Shown here: in pieces, positions 60,927-64,000 of the stretch
Layout of the letters: each line of letters starts with the position of its first letter
How positions within the stretch are numbered: position 1 is the first letter of the stretch
Assembly (NCBI GenBank): GCA_037176845.1
Contig: JAYKXP010000014.1
Coordinates: forward strand, 496,001 to 560,000
Direction: 5' to 3'
DNA: 64,000 nt
From: Paramarasmius palmivorus
Taxonomy: Eukaryota > Basidiomycota > Agaricomycetes > Agaricales > Marasmiaceae
The notes under the pieces: model-generated
Told to the model about the DNA's origin: nothing
The model's database searches: none
What the model saw: only the letters and a program-made list of their open reading frames with translations
Program-made: the position numbers and the translations under genes

Positions 60927-61132
60927 TAACTCTGGGTGGTCTCCGCTCGTATTTCCGTATACTATGCTGCACGTACTTATATTCTCTTAATGGATGCATT
61001 TTCTCGTCGCGAAACGCGTGTTCGTTGAATTGTTTGTGGTTGTTGATATGATTTGTCATCATCCACGTGCAGGGGTTTGCGGGCATCGTTTACTTTGCGA
61101 GAACCTTTGAGCTTCAAAGTTGTTCAGCCAGC

Positions 61133-62617
61133 ATGCCTCCACGCCCGCCACTTCCCCTCAAGCATGCAAATCCCAAAGTGAAGGCACTGAGTATGTTCCG
61201 ATAATTTCTTGTATTCCGCCCAAATCTGATGCTAGTATCTTGCAGTTTCTTCAGGGAACATACCCCCAGTAAAGTATCAGGTTCTGAACTGTCAAGGAAG
61301 CGATATTCTGGTGCGTAGTTTCTCATATTAAATGGATATGAAAGGCTCATGAGCTCGTAGGTTGGGAGGTTGAAGATCGACACACCAACAGTGAGCACCT
61401 TTGTATCCATCTGGGTCCCTAATTCTTAACACGACATCTCCTTACCTCCGCAGGTCACCGGCCACGCGTTCATTCTTCGCCGATACGACACAAATGCCAT
61501 CAGTCTTACCACTATGTTCCGTGCCGCGTTCCCTAATGCCTCGGACCAAGAGGAAAAAGACGAAGTTCAATGGGTTAAAGAGTCCTACGACTTGTCGGGT
61601 AACAACGGATCCTCGAAAGATACATCGATCACGCGTCTAGCAGGCACTTGGGTATCACCTCAACTTGCTTTGGAGCTCGGAAAGGCGTACCAGCTGGGAG
61701 ATTTGATTGAGGTTGTCGTGGGGGCGCAACCAGATCCCAATACCAGCTATAGGAGAAGCGGGAAAAACACGGGCAATCAAACAACGCCCAAGGCCCCTGT
61801 CAGTAACGCTACTTCTACAGAGGCTGTTGTTGCGGCTACGAGTCCTGCATCTACGAAAGCAGCAGCTCTTCCTGCGAACACGTCACCAGATATGAAGCCT
61901 CCGAAACGACGACGAGAAGCTTCACCAGCCCCCGCTACCACGACCACTGTCAAATCTAAGCTGTCGACAGTGACTGTGGACGAGAAACCACCGCCAAGGA
62001 GGTCTACTCGCACCAAGAGCCCACCTCCCAAGACGCAAGCATCTGCAAGCATGATGTCGGTGATCAGTAAGACAACAACAGCGACATCCGCTTCACCTGG
62101 AAAGACCCCCTCGAAACGGGCGTCTCGAAGGACAACGAAGCAGGAAGAACCTGCACCTGTCACGCCAGGCGGCTCTGATGAGACGGCATACGAGGACGAG
62201 CGGGAGCGAGAAGATGATACACAAGCTGTCGAAGATGTTGCAGGGGCAGAGCTGCATGATCAGGATATTGCAGAGCAGAAGAATCTCATCGAGGATCTGA
62301 AGAAGCAGAGGGATGCAGCAATGAAGAATGAGGATGGCGAAGTGGACGGTTCGGCAGCCTTGACGAACAAGCGAGCAAGGGAAGAAGAGGAGGATAAGCT
62401 CAGCTTCAACTTCAAGGAGCCGGAAATTGGCGAACGAGCTATTGCGACAAACAGGAGAGTTTTGGGCAGGATTTTGGAAGAGCCGCGACGGAGATCGCTG
62501 GCGTGGGGAATAGCCGCTTTCGCCTTTGGCTACACTGCTGTGTAAGTTTGGTATGCCATGTTGGTATTCTTTTTGTGCTAACTCCTCTGTAGGACCTTCC
62601 TCCCCAATTTCCTATGA
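61133..62617 (+). CDS. BQT4: Bqt4-like inner nuclear membrane protein (APSES-fold, tail-anchored)
   Basis: Bqt4 holds telomeres at the inner nuclear membrane in S. pombe. Small exons join MPPRPPLPLKHANPKVKALI, SSGNIPPVKYQVLNCQGSDIL, VGRLKIDTPT and VTGHAFILRRYDTNAISLTT, a KilA-N/APSES-type fold that continues to LAGTWVSPQLALELGKAYQL. A long basic, Ser/Thr/Pro-rich middle (PPKRRREASPAP) and an acidic coiled segment follow. The C-terminus is one membrane helix (SLAWGIAAFAFGYTAV), completed across the last intron by TFLPNFL, typical of a tail anchor. About 400 residues. A DNA-binding APSES factor is less likely because of the tail anchor. Confidence 0.78.
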
Positions 62618-63043
62618 CCGGTGTACATTTTTGCCTCGCTTTTTACACGTGTCCGTCCCACTGGTTTATCGCTATCGTTTTATACCGCGCTGTCCCACTT
62701 TCTTATCTTTATCGTTTCATTTTGATTGTATGAGTATATTTTCTGACGGTAGTGCTGTCCCTTCAGAGGCGAAACCCTTCTTCCACATTCTCACATCGTT
62801 GAGACTCGCCTACAACTTCCAATTCGACGCAAACAGTCTACACACTACCTATGATTTCCGCTTATTTGATTTGTTCCTAGTCTACCCTTCTCGCTTTGTG
62901 TTGTAGAAAACCCTCCGATTTATATTGGATGAAATAATGGATACAAACCGTGTACCGATGGTTTGTACAGGTATTTATTGTGACGAAGAATGGATTAGAG
63001 CCATACATAGATCAAATGGGATATACATATATTTTTGGTGTGG
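62618..63043. other. Convergent gap, no gene seen
   Basis: This 426-bp gap separates the BQT4 and paraoxonase-like stops. The plus frame from 62526 to 62906 overlaps the last BQT4 exon in another frame and continues into AT-rich 3' sequence; it has no family features. Confidence 0.45.
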
Positions 63044-64000
63044 CTAATTGGTCTCTGGTTTGCAGATAAGCAAACCGTCGTCTGCGTAAAGACCAGAAAC
63101 GTAGAGGTTTCCGGTGAGGGGATCTCGGAGACCAGTGGTAGATGTTGAAAAGACTGTTCCGTCACTCTGGAAAAGAGTCTCGAGGGTATACGGAGCCGGT
63201 GGCGGTGGAACCTTGGAGCTCAACGAGAGCGGTGCTCGAACATCAAAGGACTCTGTCCCATTGGCTTTGGGGTCCACTTTGATGCTGACAACCCAGCTGG
63301 GCGCCTGCTTCTCCTTCATTGCGATGAATCCGAGGAGACTAGGGAAGTGAGGATGACCTCCAACAATGATTTCTTCGGGTGTGGTCCATGCCAAGTTATC
63401 GACACTGATTGGAAGTTGGATTGTGCTGACGTGTGCAAGGGATGGTGCGGGCGACGGGGGTGTGTATATGATGTTGTAAATATACACTTGGCCAATGACA
63501 GTGGAAGCAATGGCGACTTGGGATCCCGAAGGAGAGAGCGCGACACCATTGGAGAAAGATATGAATGGCGCAACAACGGAATGGGTCAAGTTGGAGGTGG
63601 CAGATTCAGCCTTCTCGTCAAAAGAGACGTAGGACACGAAACTCAAAGGCAGACCGAGAAGTGTTTCCGTAAGAGGAATGAAGTGGCCTACGACCGGGAG
63701 ACGTCTGGTAAACAGGTGGTCGTTGGTTACGAAGAAGGATGTTGGTGAGGTGAGAGCGATGGAGTTAGGTGAGATGAACCAAGGGGAAGAGATGGTTTGC
63801 AAGTACTTTGCCTGAGTAGGCTTGGCTGGGTCAAGCAGGAACTGCTCGATGTAGGTGCGTTCACGAGCATGGTTCACAGCGTAGAGATAGGACGCGTTTC
63901 CACCGTAGGAAGGATAGACTTCTACACCCAAGGGGTGAAAATCATGCCCGTCAGGATAGTTTTCAAGAATGATACGTGTCGGTTCTGAGGATGTTGGGGA
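63044..64000 (-). CDS. Paraoxonase/arylesterase-like beta-propeller (5' partial)
   Basis: This minus-strand frame runs off the right edge. PON-family proteins are six-bladed calcium-dependent esterases or lactonases. The visible part starts within ENYPDGHDFHPLGVEVYPSY, the conserved DFHPLG region. It goes on with YLYAVNHARERTYIEQFLLD (the VNH motif), SPNSIALTSPTSFFVTNDHL (the N-x-xx-FYVTNDH catalytic loop), FSNGVALSPSGSQVAIAS (the NGI calcium motif) and VDNLAWTTPEEIIVGGHPH (D-N-L). It ends NLYVSGLYADDGLLICKPET at the stop 63044..63046. All recognisable calcium-site loops are present. The signal or anchor sequence lies outside the window. Confidence 0.82.
   Translation of the reverse strand, partial: SPTSSEPTRIILENYPDGHDFHPLGVEVYPSYGGNASYLYAVNHARERTYIEQFLLDPAKPTQAKYLQTISSPWFISPNSIALTSPTSFFVTNDHLFTRRLPVVGHFIPLTETLLGLPLSFVSYVSFDEKAESATSNLTHSVVAPFISFSNGVALSPSGSQVAIASTVIGQVYIYNIIYTPPSPAPSLAHVSTIQLPISVDNLAWTTPEEIIVGGHPHFPSLLGFIAMKEKQAPSWVVSIKVDPKANGTESFDVRAPLSLSSKVPPPPAPYTLETLFQSDGTVFSTSTTGLRDPLTGNLYVSGLYADDGLLICKPETN

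Noticed and set aside
62526..62906. Plus-strand 126-codon frame after BQT4
   Set aside because: It overlaps the final BQT4 intron and exon in a different frame and runs into 3' UTR-like sequence.
1..64000. A defence island, CRISPR array, biosynthetic cluster or transposon
   Set aside because: I saw no regularly spaced repeats, cas-like, NLR, transposase, reverse transcriptase, polyketide synthase or peptide synthetase motifs on either strand.

Overview
This window is nuclear DNA of a filamentous basidiomycete, most likely an Agaricomycete. The evidence is dense genes on both strands, each cut by many short GT-AG introns (mostly 47-65 bp with CTRAC-like branch points), and fungal-specific orthologues such as Svf1, Rim20/PalA, Bqt4 and a fungal two-domain phosphofructokinase. 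I see no CRISPR array, rRNA, tRNA, or intact transposon or viral gene. I rebuilt exon joins by hand from splice sites and reading phase. Coordinates given as exon lists were phase-checked; the others are outer limits of a gene whose internal introns were read but not all tabulated.

Layout. 1-20 kb is mostly housekeeping: PER1/PGAP3 (cut by the left edge), the TPR chaperone ACL4, an unknown protein, SVF1, the mitochondrial protease OMA1, exportin-T (LOS1), a secreted YVTN-type beta-propeller, COQ8 and cullin-3. 20-34 kb is the accessory-looking part. It holds remnants of small cysteine-rich secreted proteins, a secreted glutamine-rich coiled-coil protein (21.6-22.6 kb), its decayed paralogue (23.8-24.7 kb), the ER DnaJ protein SCJ1, an ABC transporter and a GPI-type aspartic protease with altered catalytic motifs. 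35-63 kb returns to conserved genes: a single-pass membrane protein with a serine-rich tail, MIC19, a RecQ helicase, a DM9/DUF3421 protein with a Ser/Lys-Asp head, RIM20, a small unknown protein, an IQGAP-related RasGAP, phosphofructokinase, a WD40 protein of TFIIIC type, a centrosomin-motif coiled coil, BQT4 and a paraoxonase-like protein cut by the right edge.

How they fit together. The genes are not an operon or a metabolite cluster. Several pairs are head to head over short shared promoters: ACL4/unknown (104 bp), COQ8/CUL3 (139 bp), MIC19/RecQ (228 bp) and PFK1/TFIIIC (183 bp). OMA1, COQ8 and MIC19 all act at the mitochondrial inner membrane, but nothing in the sequence shows they are co-regulated.

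I found no undescribed defence or mobile system. The best leads are the secreted Gln-rich/Lys-Ala-Glu protein with a two-stop pseudogene beside it, the aspartic protease with DTAS and DVGTS in place of the normal motifs, and consecutive 34- and 17-nt microexons inside the RecQ motor.
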